DNA from: Xiphias gladius
Lineage: Eukaryota; Chordata; Actinopteri; Istiophoriformes; Xiphiidae
Length of the DNA: 64,000 nucleotides
Direction: 5' to 3'
Assembly: GCF_016859285.1 (NCBI RefSeq)
Contig: NC_053421.1
Location: 769,971-833,970, forward strand
Part shown: positions 46,282 to 61,265 of the stretch, piece after piece
How the letters are laid out: each line of letters opens with the position of its first letter
How positions within the stretch are numbered: position 1 is the stretch's first letter
The notes under the pieces: generated by a model
The model's database searches: none
Seen by the model: only the letters and a program-made list of their open reading frames with translations
What the model was told of the DNA's origin: nothing
Translations under genes and position numbers: made by a program

Positions 46282-48938
46282 TCAGTTGTTGGTCTTATGA
46301 CTACGCAAAGAAGAAGATAGTCAGAGTAGCAGCTTCTGTGCTATACAGAAAAAACATCCGCTTCTCTTTCCTTCTGCCAAACTAGTGTCTTTGTATATTT
46401 TAGCCTGTGAGGCTACATTTCACTTTATTGCTGTTTCCCAAAGCAGCAGTAAAGTGTAATGAAAAAAAAGTTACCTTCCCTCCAGGCAACCATCAATTTC
46501 CATTCATTTTAGTGTATTTTAAAAACGTATGCAATTCTGTACTAGGGTCAGAATATGTGGACTCTGGCAACTCTGTTGACGTAGTAGAATTAATTTTCTT
46601 ATGGTCATTCAATAGATATGCTGTGATCTCAATGTAGTAAGCCTTGTTTTGTGGTCATGCAAAAACAGAACTCCAACCATGGCCCCACTGTTAAAATCGA
46701 TCTGGAGACAATCTACAGCTTGTTAAGTCAGGTAATTCTTCACAGGGATCATGTCTGCTTTACTGTTGTCTAAGTTGCATTATTATTCCTCGAATGCGGT
46801 GCAGACTCTTCAAATCAATCTTCACTTACAACTGTATTACCATGGAACAATTACTTTGACAATATTAAAATCTTTAAAGCTTTATGTTCACTGTAGTGAA
46901 TTACATCAAGTAGTTTTAAAGTCTATGCATGTTAAGTTTCATACTATAGTGAAAAGAAAGGCCTGATATACCTTATCTCATTTGCAGTAAATGAGTTAAA
47001 GCATGGTATGTTCTATGGAATGACATCTATGGCTGCTAAATATATAGTATGAGTCTATATTCATTGTCACATAAATCAGAGTTAAAACATGAAAATGATG
47101 GTGAAAACATTTCTCAGTCTCTACAAGCCTTCATAGAAATGTAAGGTAAACTGCAGAGGAGTGGACTTGAGTCAAATGACTTGGATTCTGAGTCCAGCTC
47201 GTCAGGAATCTGATGACTTCAGACTTGACAAAATCAAAACGACCAGCAACTACACTTTAACATTACACCAATGACTCATGGCTTCATTTGACTTCAGCCT
47301 TTTGACTTGGAATGAAATGATATCCTCCTTTCACCCAAAGATTCAAAATGATGTTCTGACAACTCTTTGTTTTCCTGACAGCAGATATAGTTTGAGTTAG
47401 CTTAGTTTTAGTTCATTATGTTGCAGAGTGGGAGGTAAAGGAGTGTTTGTCAGTGCAAGTCTGTCAGAGCTGCAGATGCAGATGAGACCTCAAACTATCA
47501 CATTCAAATATAAAGAATCTGAGTGAACTAAAACAGATTGACACTTGAAAAACATTCAGCTCAGATATGACAAATGATTGTAACTGTGTCATAGGAGTAA
47601 CACACATACCCGATCAGGTGGATTTTAAATGTTATAAATTTTACAAAAAAAATACTGTCAATACAGACAGCAAAACACATTCATTATTTTTGTAAATGTA
47701 CTGTGCTGTTACCCTTTTAAAAAATTTTAGTCACTTGTGACTTGCAAAATAATGCCTTTGTCCCACCTCTCTACGCTGTCGGGAGCAGTAAATTGCAGTT
47801 TCAGACACATCATTTTTGCTGACTGTTGTAGTTATATATAAGTATCGTTTTTACATTTTTATCATAGATGAAACATTGCGTGATTCTTAGCAAAACATAG
47901 TTTACATGTTATGAACACCAAATTCTAAGGGTACTATGAGGTGCGTACATTTTAAAATAAGAATTCTGACAGTCAAAACGGTGTAAATAAGGTTACCTGG
48001 GGAACAGACAGGGAGTGATTTGGACACAGAGCTTGGGCTGGAACAGGAACTGCTGCTGTGGGCCTGTAAAGTCTGTTGACATGTATGTTATGTTGTTAAT
48101 TTGTAGGCTATAGAAATGAATTAAATCAAATAATAGCATTGATATTTGTAGCCACACAAGTATTTATCAGGTAATTATATGTCAGCTTGTGCCCTACGTT
48201 TGCATGAGTATTTGCGTGTTTTACTACTTCTGCTACCTAATACTTAGCTATAATTACTAGCTACTTTGCAAATGACAAGTTTACATACAAATCACATGGT
48301 CAATCTATAAAATGTGATGTGGATGATTATCAAATATAATTGATTAATGTAGATGTACTTTTCAAAAGCCTAACAGTATATAAAGTTGTTCAAACAACCT
48401 CCACCAGAAAGATGCTAGAACTACAATAAAAAACTCTTTAACAAGCCAGTCTTCATAATGAGTGCTTTTAATCATGAACGTTGATAGTGAATTTTGCTGG
48501 CAATAGTTCTTTACTTTTATCTAAATAAAAGTTTCAATGTTGTAATGTTACTTGTAATGGTAACTGAGTATATTTATATATTGGGGGATATTAGTTAACT
48601 TCAGCAAAGCATCTGAACACTACTTTCACTCCCTGGCCATACTTGATACTTTACTACCCTCTTCTGGCCAACTTAGGTGCCTGTCGCTGGGATGTCCTGC
48701 AAGCGAAACAGCACCAGAGCCATATTTAATTGTTCAGGCATAGAAATGGAAACCTGAGGGTGTATATGTTGTATTATTAAAATTTCCTATCCAACTTCTC
48801 TAATAGTCCTTAAAAAATAAATGCAGCAAATAAACGCAGCTGTTGGATCTTTTTAATGTGTCTGGCCAGATGATCAGAATCCAGAAAGGAGTAGTAAGGT
48901 CCTGTCAGTCCTCAGCAGTCCTCTGTCCTACTCCTGCT
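46282..48938. other. Convergent intergenic region between sult3 and rwdd1
   Basis: The 3' untranslated sequence of sult3 presumably occupies the left edge and that of rwdd1 the right edge. No further exon, RNA gene or named transposon was recognised in about 2.6 kb. Confidence 0.5.
48852..48857 (-). promoter_or_regulatory. rwdd1: Candidate rwdd1 polyadenylation signal (ATTAAA)
   Basis: TTTAAT on the plus strand reads ATTAAA on the minus strand, about 80 bases beyond the rwdd1 stop codon. Confidence 0.35.
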
Positions 48939-51900
48939 TTAGTCCTCATCACTGCCCATCTCTAAAGGGTCAAAGTCTGGGTCGTCCTCATCCAAGTCCA
49001 AGTCCTCTATGTCCTGGAACAGTGATTCGTCCACTTCAACGTTGTTTCCAGCTGCAGAAGAGGAAAGCAGCTGTGTGTTAGAACAGGACTAGTACTAAAA
49101 GCAAATCATTCTCCAATAGATCAACTCTGAGCTAAAGATTTTAGGTTTTCTGTTCTGGCCACAAAACAATCCTTTATTCGTGATATTCTTACAATGTTCA
49201 AATGCTCCTCAAATCTCCCAATTTCCTCCCAGTTCACTGTAGTGTCAAATATGTTTGTATCAAAGAAGATAAAACGTGATTCATTTTAAAAACTGATATT
49301 TGGACATTTCTACAATTTCTACAAAAACAGTGCCTTATGACAACAGACATCATCTGGGATGCTTTGATCAGAAAGATTTTTCAGATCTGTACTCACACCA
49401 AATGGACCACAGAACTGCTTATATTTAAGTTATGACATTTAAGATGTTCATGTTTTTATCCATTCAAATTTAAAAAGGTTTTTGGATGAATTAAACAGAT
49501 GTAATTTTTTCATTTCCACAAAAATGATTTTTTAATGTTTTCATTCTTTGTACCAAAAAGAAGGCTTAACAGCAACACTAAAAGGATCAGTTTCAAAATG
49601 TCACACTGAAAAACATTCATTACCGTCTTCAAGGAACTGAATGTCCGATGTATCCAGGTTGTGGTCTCTCTCAAACAGCTGTTTACCTGGTGAGGAAAAG
49701 ATTACATTAGTTCACATATTTTTGTAATCGACTTTCCAAGTTTCGAGCCGCACAAAAAGTGCTTATGTAAGGGCATCAGGTTTACCGGTGAGTTTGGGTT
49801 TTCCTGCCTGCTCCTCCTCCTTCTGTTTTTTTCTTCTCAGCTCGGCCATCTCCAGCTCAAACTTGGCTTTCCATGCCAAGAAGTTTTCAATGGTTACCAC
49901 TGTGCCCTGGAATGCCACCTGTTAAACACATACACAACATTACATTACTATACTGTACTGATGAGAGAATGATGAAAATTCAATTGAGGGCTAAAAGGAA
50001 AGCCATGATTTCAGAAACCTGGTTTAGTAAATTTCTGCCGTTAAACCATGGCCACTGGAAATTCTGGATTCTGATTGGTTGGAAGGTGGATTAACTTTTA
50101 GTAACCAGACAGTTTAACCAGGCACCTATAACGTAGGTGTTTGTTTGAGGAAAGAGAGAGAGGAAATTGGACTTAAATAAAAGACCTAAATAGTGTTAGC
50201 TAAGGTGAAGCTGGTAGCCTGAGTCCGAGGGACAGCTGCAGGGGAAAACTGTGAAGACCTGAGAGAAAATGCAACCAAAACTGCACAGAAAATAAAGACG
50301 TGGGGAAGAAATGGTAAGAGTGAGGGAGAGAGAGGTAGCCAGTGCATGTGAGAGAGAGAGACCACGTTATGAACAAAAATGTGCAAAGAGCTAGTGCATC
50401 TCTGTCGCTCCTTAGCTCTATATATGCTTAATGGCAGGATGAAAGGGGACTCCATGGGGAGGTTCAGATATTATTCAGCTCTTGGGACCTCGTGTGGTCG
50501 ACTATGCCATCACTGACATGGACCCATGCCTCATTAGTGCATTCACTGTCAGACCACAGACCCCACTTTTAGATCACTGTCAGATAAATGTACTCTGTGT
50601 GTGTGTGTTTATATATATATATATAAAACCAACTTTACTAAGACAATAAGAGAATATTTCACCTAACAGTCTCAATCATGAACAGAAACAAATTCAAGAA
50701 AAATTGACCATTCTTGAATCAACAATAAACAATAATCAGAACCCCCCTGATTATCTAATTTCAATGAAAGAATAACAAAACAGCATTAAAAAAATTAAAT
50801 CTGGCAAAGCATGTGTGCCTGACAGCATCAGGACAGAGGTGCTGAAACACAGCAGCCCTGAGCTGAGACAGGCCCTGCTTCAGATGTTCCGTCTCGTTCT
50901 TCAGTGACATTGCTTTCCTGAGATCTTGAGCTGTAAAGCAATCCCTGCATTATGATTTCGAAGGGCTCAAAATCAGGGCCCCAGGTAATTTTGGTCTGGC
51001 CGTGAATGCACTGAAACAAAAAGCATTTAGAGAATTTTATGTATTTAGATGAAAATTTTGCAAAATAAACAGACCAATTAAAATGTGGACAAAAATATTT
51101 GACAGTGTAATCCAACCAATTGCTGGCTATTGTAGTGGAGTTTTGGAGTTTTTGGGAATTCTGTAGGTCCATATAAAAATCAAAAGAAAACACCAACAGA
51201 TGCATGCAGAGCAGAATAGCACGTTACCTGTTGATAATTAACATTACACAAATAACACTTAAATTTTGTTTACATCTCAAATTGATCCCCCAAGAAACAC
51301 TCAGATTTCAAGCACCACAAACCCAAGAACTGAACCCCTGAAAGAGTCCCTCTCTGTAAGCTGGTCCTGAGACTTAGTAATCAAATAACACCCAATACTG
51401 TTCAACCTCAGAACAGCACTTCTTTCCAACCACTAATCAGAGTAAACCAAATAATTAAATTAACAAATGATGGCTATCTGGAACACTGGACGAATCAAAC
51501 TAATACCTAAAATAAACTTAATTGCTATCAGGCCCTAAACCGTAAACAGAAATTAGCAGAGTATCTTTTTTTTTACTGTTAGAGCTCGAAGCAGAGACAG
51601 ATCCTGACCAAATACAGATTCAGTGACCACAGTCTAACCATAGAGAAAGGACGACACAAGAAGTCCTGGCTACCAACAGACGAAAGATTAAATAATTAAA
51701 TAAAATATAATATTCAAATATAATATTATAGGAGTGGAATACTTTGATTTGATTTGTTAATCCCAAGAACTACATGCCAAGGAAAAAGAAACAGATTATA
51801 TTAGAAGAGGGACATGCGGCAGACTTAACTGCACAATATGTGACTGCATTTCAGAAACTGATCACTGATGTGACAAATAATTATATTTACCTAGCCTATT

Positions 51901-54900
51901 ATACATATGGAATATATATATACCCACACGCACACGCAGACACACATACTTGTACTTCTATCTCTGGGAGGACACTCATTGACATTATGCATTCCCTAGC
52001 CCCTTACCCTAACCTTAACCTAAATATAAATCTAACCTTAACCTTAAAATCAAGTCTTAACCCCCAAACTGCCCTTTGAAGTTGTAAGGACTGTCCAAAA
52101 TGTCCTCACAATGAAGGTTTCAAACCAAAATTTGTCCACACAACCTTAGAAAGACATGTATACACACGCAAAACAGGTGTTTATCGTTTTTGACATTTTA
52201 TTGTTCATTTTATCTATTTATTTATTTCATTTTACTTGATCATAATTTTTTTTCTCATCTCATTATTGAATTGTATTATCATTGACACTTCGGCAATATT
52301 ATTCATCTGACATTCATGCCAATAAAGCATACAAATTGAAATATAAAGTTCAGAGAGAGAGACAGAGACAGCCTGTTTATGTATGTATACTGATTTATCA
52401 ATATGGAAATAAGGTAAAAAAAAAAAAAATGCATATTTTTACTGTTCCTACCTTCTCTGCTTCCTCTGCCTCTCTCTCTTTCTGCCGCTTCTCCTCTTCG
52501 CGTCTGTGTTTCATCACATCCACAATTTCGTTGAGTTTCTCCTGAACAGCTGTCACCAGGGTGAAAATCATCACCATGCCCAGGTTTTCTTCTGCCTGCA
52601 GAGTGACCACATATACACATTAGCCCCCTTTATACAGCCAGTTCAAGGCAGGAATGTTGCAGCTGGCATGGTGGGACAGATGCCAATGCTGCTGTGTTAC
52701 ACATCGCACCTCTGATTCCGGAACGCCGGCATGCTATCTAAAAATCACAAATCGGGGTGGCATTATACCAGTTCTTTTCAGTTCAGTGTCAACAAGCAAA
52801 GCTGCAATAAGGAGGTATCTTCTTAATGGCAGCATTTAAAAGAGGCGACTGTTTACACTGATTACATTGGTACATGGTCTCAGATCAGGAGATAATGTAT
52901 ACTGATGTATGGATCCGTTATTAACCTTATGAATATTATCAGATAAAAGCTAGTTTGTGTTGTCACCCTCTGATATACCTGCCCTAAAAGTTTATTTATT
53001 CTAGATCCCTACTTCACTGGTTGTCTTTGGAAATCATCACAACTCTGTTAGTTCTAGAGAGATATTTGTTTTTCAGTGTATTGTTAATAGTTTTGTATTA
53101 TTAAAAGGAGAAATAAAGGGTCTTTGGAGAAATATCTTTCCCATCTCAGCAGCTGGAGGGGCATTTCTGTGTTCGACTGACAGCAACTGGCAGGCTGAGC
53201 TTCAACAGGGGAACAAGACACAAAGTAAAGTAACTTACAAGCCACGGGCAAGCAGTGTGTTGTTAGCAGTGGTGCTGAGGACGACCAGCATTAAAACAGA
53301 CCAAAGTCACATATACTGTTTAATGCGCTTCAGCTGAGCAGCTAATTAACTATCTAGCCACTTTTCTCCAGTGAGTGTTTGTTTGGTCGGTGGCTCAACA
53401 AGCTAGGCTGCAGGACAAGACGTGTGTTCATGTTTGTATGTTAAATAAGAAGGGGACATTAGTAGGAAAGCTAATGTGGGTTGTTGCTCAGAGTCTGTGG
53501 CTCTTGTGAGGGGCTAACCGCTGTCTGGCTCAGTGTGACCATCTGCTCTGCCTGTGATACAATGCTGACCTTACTGCTTTATGCGAATATGGATTAAAAT
53601 AACTTGATTTGATTGGCTGTATGGAAACAAGTTCTCCATCTATGTTGATGGAGAACTAATAGTATTCCACCAAATTAATGTAAAGATAGGGGGCACCATC
53701 ATGAAGCAAAAAATATAAAATGTACTGTAAATTTCTCCTTTTTATTTCTGATGTTTTTTTTCAGAAAATGAGAACACAGGATAAGTAATTTACATAGCTG
53801 ACATTTGTGTTGTAGCAAAAAAGAAACATGACATTTAAAAGTTTGCAATTAACATATGCTGTTTTGGTTGTTAAAATATAAAAACATCTGCAAAAAACAT
53901 AAAAAAACTCACACTGAACATATCCTAGGGAGATCACAGGTTCACATACAGGTAATGGATAAAGGATATGGACCAGGGACCAATATAGATGAGGAGATCA
54001 AAATCAGTTCAGATGGACAGACCTGTTGCTGCAGTAAGGTGAGGATGTCCACCGAGTCACTGTCCGCCAGGTTCTCCTGGGAGTGGATCTCCCACAGCGG
54101 AGGCTCATCTGGGTATTTCTCTACATATGTGAACTTCAGTGTTGCTTCCACAGCTTCAAGAAGAAAATGTACATTTCATGTTATCACAGCCTGCTATATT
54201 TCAACTTTATCATCATGGCCAAATATCACTGACAAATTTCATTATGAACAGAGTGACATTTCATAACAATTTGTTTAACTTCCATGTGTGCAGTGGATGA
54301 CATTTTGCATCAGTATACTCACTTTCACCATTTTCCTCTGCATCTGATGTTACAGTGATGGTGAAGCTGGTTGGGTCATCTGAAAGCACTGCAAAAAAAA
54401 CGTGAATTAGTAACATCATTCTACAATTTGTTATTTGATCAACGGGTTTGCTTTAATCCGCCATATGCCAATTGGAAAAGATTGTCATTGGGGACAGTGC
54501 GTTACTTTGAGGGCAGTAACACTTTTTATGCCTCATTATGTGTAGTAAATCAACGCTACATGTCACTCAATGATCTGTGCAACTAAAGTATAATGACGTC
54601 TAAAGTTAATCCTCCTTGTAACTTAATATATGCCGAATATAAGAGACACCTAAAAAATGTATTACGTTTAACTGACATTATGAACCTATCCATTTTATAT
54701 TGTGTTCTTCAATATGGGAAGAATTATACTTAATCTGAATGGAGTTTGGAGTACTTCTCTGCCCATATAAAATACGATAAAAGGCCCACTGTAGCAGCCT
54801 GTTAATCACTGCTGTATTTCTGACATTTACGTTACGACGACAACGTTACAGCTACATTAAATCTGTACCAGGGGGTGCCAAGGGTAATACTTTTTATCCT

Positions 54901-55062
54901 TTAAACACCAGTCAGCTAACTAACGTTTACTTGCTAGCCTGTGAGCTAACTGTCTTTCAGTTTACTGTCTACACTGATTAAACTCAAACCTGTGAAAGAG
55001 TCTGGGTAGATGGACTCTATAGCTTCAAGTTCATTCCTTTGTTCTTCAGCGTAGTCTGTCAT
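48939..55062 (-). CDS. rwdd1: RWDD1 (RWD domain-containing protein 1, DFRP2)
   Basis: RWDD1 binds and stabilises the GTPase DRG2 in the cytoplasm, in a complex linked to translation and growth. Coding exons on the minus strand: 55062-54990, 54388-54323, 54153-54023, 52595-52452, 49918-49786, 49686-49624 and 49051-48939. All splice GT-AG with phase kept, giving 240 residues (human 243). The start MTDYAEEQRNELEAIESIYP is almost the human one. The RWD domain spans roughly residues 1-115, with the YPDEPP turn at 60-65 (the family's YPxxxP) and AEENLGMVMIFTLV near its end. A charged helix follows (REEEKRQKEREAEEAEK), then FQGTVVTIENFLAWKAKFE, the DRG-binding DFRP-type segment. A KQLFERDHNLDTSDIQFLED block and an acidic tail (DLDLDEDDPDFDP) finish the protein. 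The gene is complete and intact, and faces sult3 tail to tail. Confidence 0.97.
50590..50627. repeat. (TG)n(TA)n microsatellite
   Basis: GTGTGTGTGT followed by a run of TA units, in an rwdd1 intron. Confidence 0.9.
50740..52340 (+). pseudogene. L1-like LINE ORF2 fragment in an rwdd1 intron
   Basis: Inserted antisense to rwdd1. The first part reads IKKIKSGKACVPDSIRTEVL (about 50785-50845), the RT motif just before the palm (usually GKAxGPDGI). After an internal deletion the sequence from about 50965 matches the 2020-2480 copy. From about 51655 (CACAAGAAGTCCTGGCTACC) it matches 6325-6800, including the LTAQYVTAFQ segment and the final CATGCCAATAAAGC (52315). Multiple stops are present. It is the more continuous of the two family members and can guide alignment of the split copy. 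Confidence 0.8.
51995..52145. repeat. Degenerate CCCTAACCTTAACC-type repeat
   Basis: TACCCTAACCTTAACC, then TCTAACCTTAACCTTAAAA, then GGACTGTCCAAAATGTCCTC. This is a frequent fish microsatellite-like repeat resembling, but not being, telomeric TTAGGG arrays. It lies inside the L1-like 3' region. Confidence 0.6.
52596..54022 (-). other. rwdd1 intron 3, nothing recognised
   Basis: No additional exon is needed: the reading frame passes from LLQQQ to AEENLGM without a gap relative to human RWDD1. Confidence 0.5.
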
Positions 55063-56749
55063 TTTCGTGTGGCGGCCGTTTATCTGGAAGTTAGAAAAAT
55101 CATCCCGCTACGCTCCAGCTAACACACACACGGTTTGTGCTGAGTGTTGCACTTGGCCAGTAGTGATCGATGATATCGTGATTCTGACTTTTTGGAGTAA
55201 CATCGCTGTAGTTATCTGTGTACATTTTGATTTGTTGGAGCTACTGCTGTTTGAACAACTAGGCGCTAAAACTTTAAGTATTACTCTTTTATTTAGTACT
55301 TTTTCACCAGCTTCAGCCTGGCAGTGTTCTGATATCCATTTTTTGGGTCTGCAAGCGCACAGAGCGAAACCGTTGATTTTTTTTCACGCCAACTTTATTG
55401 AAAATTCAAGAACATTTTATTTGCTTTTTGTTATTATGTTTTTCTGTCATTCTCTGATGTAGATATTACCTTATTTAGTTTTGTTAAATAAACTTTTATG
55501 ACCGATTGTTTGTATTATTCTCATAACTAAATATAGAAAGAGCAATTCACAAGCAAGGCAACAGTGCCACCAAGTGACAACTGAAAGAAAACATCACACC
55601 AATATCGTTATTGATATCCTAAAGCAAACAATTGAACGGAATAAAAGTAATGAAACCCATTTAAAAGAAATGTATGTTGAAAAAAAACCCTGTGCTGTAG
55701 ATATCACACTTCAATTTATATCTTCCATAAATATTCCAGCATGATATTGCACAAGTGACAGAAACAGTGTTGTTTTGGGACAAAGTTTTTATTCTATAGT
55801 TATTCCTCTTAGTGCCAGGAAACAATCTTGCCTACCAGTGATCAGTAGCATCAAAAAATGATGTACTAACTCAGCTTCAAAATAACGTACACATTCGAGA
55901 TGGGGATGCATCAAATATATAGAAGTTCTCATAACCATCACTGTTAATTAATTGAGAAAAACAGGGAAATATCAGATCCATAAATACAACCTGACAATCT
56001 ACAATCTAACAATTTCTATAGCACAGAAAACTGACACTCTTCTAAATGACACTGTGAAGCACATTTGATGTTTTGTTCAGTAGAAACAAGGAGTCCTAAC
56101 TGACTTTAGGGATTCTAGTTTAGTAACATAATCTCCAGCAATAGACTTGATATTTTCACAAATGTCACTTTTAATGTTGTTATTTACCTAATGGCATGCA
56201 TGGATCAGCATGCATACTTTTTGTGATTTTCTTCTGAATTTGACAAATGTAAAAAAATAAACAAATTAATGGTTTCACAATGCCTGCTTTGTCCTCTTAA
56301 TTTACAAAATAGGTATTACACAGTTTTGATGTCTTTGAACATGATTAACAAACTCAAGATAATATTGACAGAATTATTTGAGATTCACTGAAATTTTGTA
56401 TTGCATGAAGTACACCTTTGATAAGTGTGTTTACTCGATTTAATAAACAAGCCAGTATTGCTTTGTTAAAAGGAAGGCTCATAAAATATACACGGTTTTG
56501 TGTTTCAAATGAAAGATTTCCTAGTTGTGGCAATACAAGGGGGTCATCCATGGGAAAATACTGGGGTAGTTCTGGCAGAATATTGGGCCAGTCACTACTT
56601 TTTTTACAGGCTGTCAACTGTCTTACATATGGACTAGTGATGACAATACCAGAATGGGGAGTTGGGTCATGTTGTAGGACTATATGACTTATTACATGAA
56701 TGTGAAAGTTAGTAGTAGATCCTGTGACAGGACAGGATGTCTCTCAAAA
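55063..56749. other. rwdd1 upstream region
   Basis: The first 30 bases upstream contain GGCGGCCG, a short GC-rich tract suggesting a TATA-less start close to the ATG. The remainder is AT-rich with nothing recognised. Confidence 0.4.
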
Positions 56750-56754
56750 CTAAA

Positions 56755-56875
56755 ATTCAATTCATTTCAATTCAGTTCAATTCAATTCAGTTCAGTTCAG
56801 TTAAATTCAATTCAATTCAGTTTATTTCAATTCAATCCAATTCAATTCAATTCAATTCAATTTAATTCAATTATT
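56755..56875. repeat. (TTCAA)n pentanucleotide tract
   Basis: Roughly twenty imperfect TTCAA/TTCAG units. Fish LINE 3' tails often end in TTGAA repeats, so this may be an expanded tail without its element. Confidence 0.9.
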
Positions 56876-56979
56876 ACAGCAAAGTCTAGGCATTTTGATG
56901 GCTATAAACACTTTCTTTTTTCTTAGTGTTACAAACACACTGTCTGCGTTTGACTATATGTCTGTAATCTTAAAATGCT

Positions 56980-57708
56980 GACTGTTGAGCTGCCTAACCA
57001 TTTGTAACACCATTTGTCGGTTGGCCGAGTGTTGGAGTTTCCTCAGTGGTCATTGCTCTGTCAAAATGAATTGGTTGATGAGTTTCTATTACACCATTAA
57101 GGGGATGTTTACATGCAGTGCTGCCAACTTAGTGCCTTTGTCGCTAGATTTACCGATTTTTCTTAACCCTTTAGCAACTAAAAAAAAAACACTTAGCGAC
57201 AAATCCAGCGACCTTTTGGACCAACCTTAGCTACTTTCCATATAAGAGAGTAGCCAGTATTGCCCCATGAGCACAAGGTCGGGCTTTCCCTCTATGCGTA
57301 TCATTCAAGTGACCACACAGCAGCTGATACAGGCGTGAATGACCTACTAATGTTCTATCTGAGTGATCATTTTACAAGTAAATATGGCCAAAGTCACAGC
57401 ACAGTCGCTGTCTTTAACTAATATGTATGGTAATTTTTTCGGGTTGATGTTGTGGTTGTAAAATCAGGATTTTAGCAGTGCAGAGCAGCAGCTTGGAAAT
57501 GGCTGCTCATTAACATGTAGTCTTAATGGGCCATGTTTCAGTCACTATTTCATACCTGTTGCATTGTCGGAAAACAGAAACATTAAATGAGAACAGCTTT
57601 ATTGGGAATTTGGCTGTATTAAAATACCATATCTGTGAGCACAGAAAGTAGGAAAGGGGCAAACAGATAAAAGGCGGTCCAACCATATGCCAGGTTTTGA
57701 CCTAGTCT
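56980..57708. mobile_element. Unclassified TIR element (family copy 2)
   Basis: Collinear with 22820-23506. Shared blocks include TTGTAACACCATTTGTCGG, AGCGACAAATCCAGCGACCT, GGATTTTAGCAGTGC(A/G)(A/G)AGCAG and GAGAACAGCTTTATTGGGAA. The right end is GGCGGTCCAACCATATGCCA and then GGTTTTGACCTAG. The extreme left TIR is missing. Divergence is moderate, so the family is old. Confidence 0.7.
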
Positions 57709-58129
57709 TGTTTTTGTAAGAAAGAATTGGTGCTTAAATTTACCTGACTTTAAATTCTGTCTTTCGGCTCAAGGCAATGTTACAAAAGTGGATATTCACT
57801 CTCTTTTCAAAATTTCTTTCTAAGCACTTGAGAGAGAGAGAGAGACTGAAACCGCAGTTGCCACCTGCACCTCGGTAGCGGGACAGTGCTGTAGGGCACT
57901 GGGGTAGGGCACCACGAAAGACGTGATAACGATGGGAGGGGTAAAGTAGTCTATAATGTAAAACGGGTGAAGTAGTCCATACCTCATGCCCCCCATCCAC
58001 CCCACACATTTACAGCACCCCAGTACAGCTATTTAATCATTAGATTATCATCACTGATGCATTAATTTGTCAAAAGAATTATATTGTTGTAGTTGTTTGA
58101 GGTAGAGCAAATTTTTAAGTATTTTATAT

Positions 58130-58265
58130 AGGCCAGCAATTAATGATTATCTTCATTATGGATCAATCTGCTTATTATATTGTCAATTAATTCAATGACT
58201 GAATGGTTTGTAGAAATTCTGAAAATTGTGAGAAATGCCCATCATCACAATTACCGAGGGCCCAG
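58130..58265. repeat. Degenerate GGCTGCAACTAACGATTATT-type MITE fragment
   Basis: CAGCAATTAATGATTATCTT followed by CATTATGGATCAATCTGC, the usual internal order of this fish repeat. Only part is present. Confidence 0.5.
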
Positions 58266-58464
58266 AGTGACACTTTCATAAAGTTTGCTTTCTCCAATCA
58301 ACATTTCATATCTCAAAATGTATGGAAGCCTATAGGGCACTATATTAAAATGATTATGTAAACTTGAAAATGAAAATGTAGTTCCACAAGAGCATTATAA
58401 TTCCCCACATATGTATGTGTTATTTGAGTAAAAATTAAAATAGAATCCCCTTCCCCTTCCACCT

Positions 58465-59850
<1,386 letters not shown>

Positions 59851-60837
59851 CTGTAGGATAAGATTGTTTGTCCCCATGAAAACACCACATATCCACCACC
59901 CCATTTCCCAAATGTTTTGACTGAACCAGATAAGGCATGACTAAAATTGGTGTGCTAGCAGAATCTAGCAGTGCTGTGGCTGGAATACCATTTACTGAGA
60001 TAGTGGTTGTTCACATGTTTCCCTGAATGTCTTGAATATATATTTTTGTTCTGGGAAGATGACACATAGTATTAGTGCCTTTAACTTTCATAGCTGGACA
60101 ATGAGGCTTAATGTTGCCATCTTTCCCACAAAAATAGCACACTGGTGGGCCTTTTTCTTCACATTACAGAACTTTCAGAAGTTCTAGCTGTAATGGTTCT
60201 CTCATCTACACCTGCACCACCTTGTCTACCAATAGGATCACCCCCCCCAATCCCAGCAGTTGGGCTTTAGTTGTGGACTGACGGTGGCTCTTGAATATAT
60301 GAAGACTTGGGCCCTCGTTGAGTAGCAATGAAGGTCTCCACCAAGTGAAACAGCGCCCTCAGTCTGTCACATTTATATTTGCATGTCACCATGCTGTTTG
60401 GGTATCAAAATGAAAATGCAATTTTCTAACAATTTGAAAATGAAATATCAATTCCATTTGACATTTCATTTTTAAAGACTTAACATGCTGTACAGTGGAC
60501 AATATCCAAATGCAATAGATGAAAATGTGCTCCCAGTCTATTGCATTTACATTTAAATGTCACTACGCTCTTTTGGTGTCAAAACGAAAATGAAAATGCT
60601 ACCTGTCAGTCCTCTTGTCAGGGAAAGTCTTCAGTTACGACGTCAATCATTCTCTGTAGACAGGTTACCTATTGGAACCTGATTCACGGTCATTGAGTGA
60701 TGGCAAATTTTGTAATCCTGCTCCTTCAAGAGGCTGCAGAGGCCTCTGAGCAGCAAAATTCAACCCGTAGTAACATAACCAATGCTACTCCCCCGCTTCT
60801 ACTACTAGCACTACCAGTGCAAGGAGTGTCACCAATT

Positions 60838-60886
60838 TGATTGCAATTCCTGAGAGGCAATTTTTGCCTCTCAGGAATTGCAATCA
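60838..60886. repeat. Perfect 23-bp-arm hairpin
   Basis: Arms 60838-60860 and 60864-60886 (right arm starts TTGCCTCTCAGGAATTGC) are exact inverse complements with a 3-bp TTT loop. Confidence 0.95.
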
Positions 60887-61265
60887 GCTTTTGCAATTTT
60901 TACCTTGCTAAATTTTAAATGTGACTTAAAATATTAAATTGCATAAATTCAAATTCAGGTTACATTGTTTATTATACATTTTAATTTACAAATTTGAATT
61001 AACATTTGAATATTGTCCACTGTACAGTGGAGTACGACTTTGAAAATTAAATATCAAAGTGCTTTTTGATTTTAATTTTAATACGGCCATAGATCACCCA
61101 TATGAGTTTTTGAAAATGAAAATACAAATTTGATTATTGCATTTTCATTTTCATTTTAACTCAAATAGCAAACATATGTGGGAAATTATTATGCTATTGT
61201 GGAATTACATTTTCATTTTCAAGTTTAGATTATCATTTTAAAATAGTCCCTATAGACTTCCATAC

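Noticed and set aside
51995-52145. Possible interstitial telomere repeat
   Set aside because: The units are CCTTAACC-like and irregular, not TTAGGG arrays, and they sit in a LINE fragment.
52303-52620. Minus-strand 105-residue ORF over rwdd1 exon 4
   Set aside because: It is in a different frame from the real exon (52595-52452) and runs into intron and LINE sequence.
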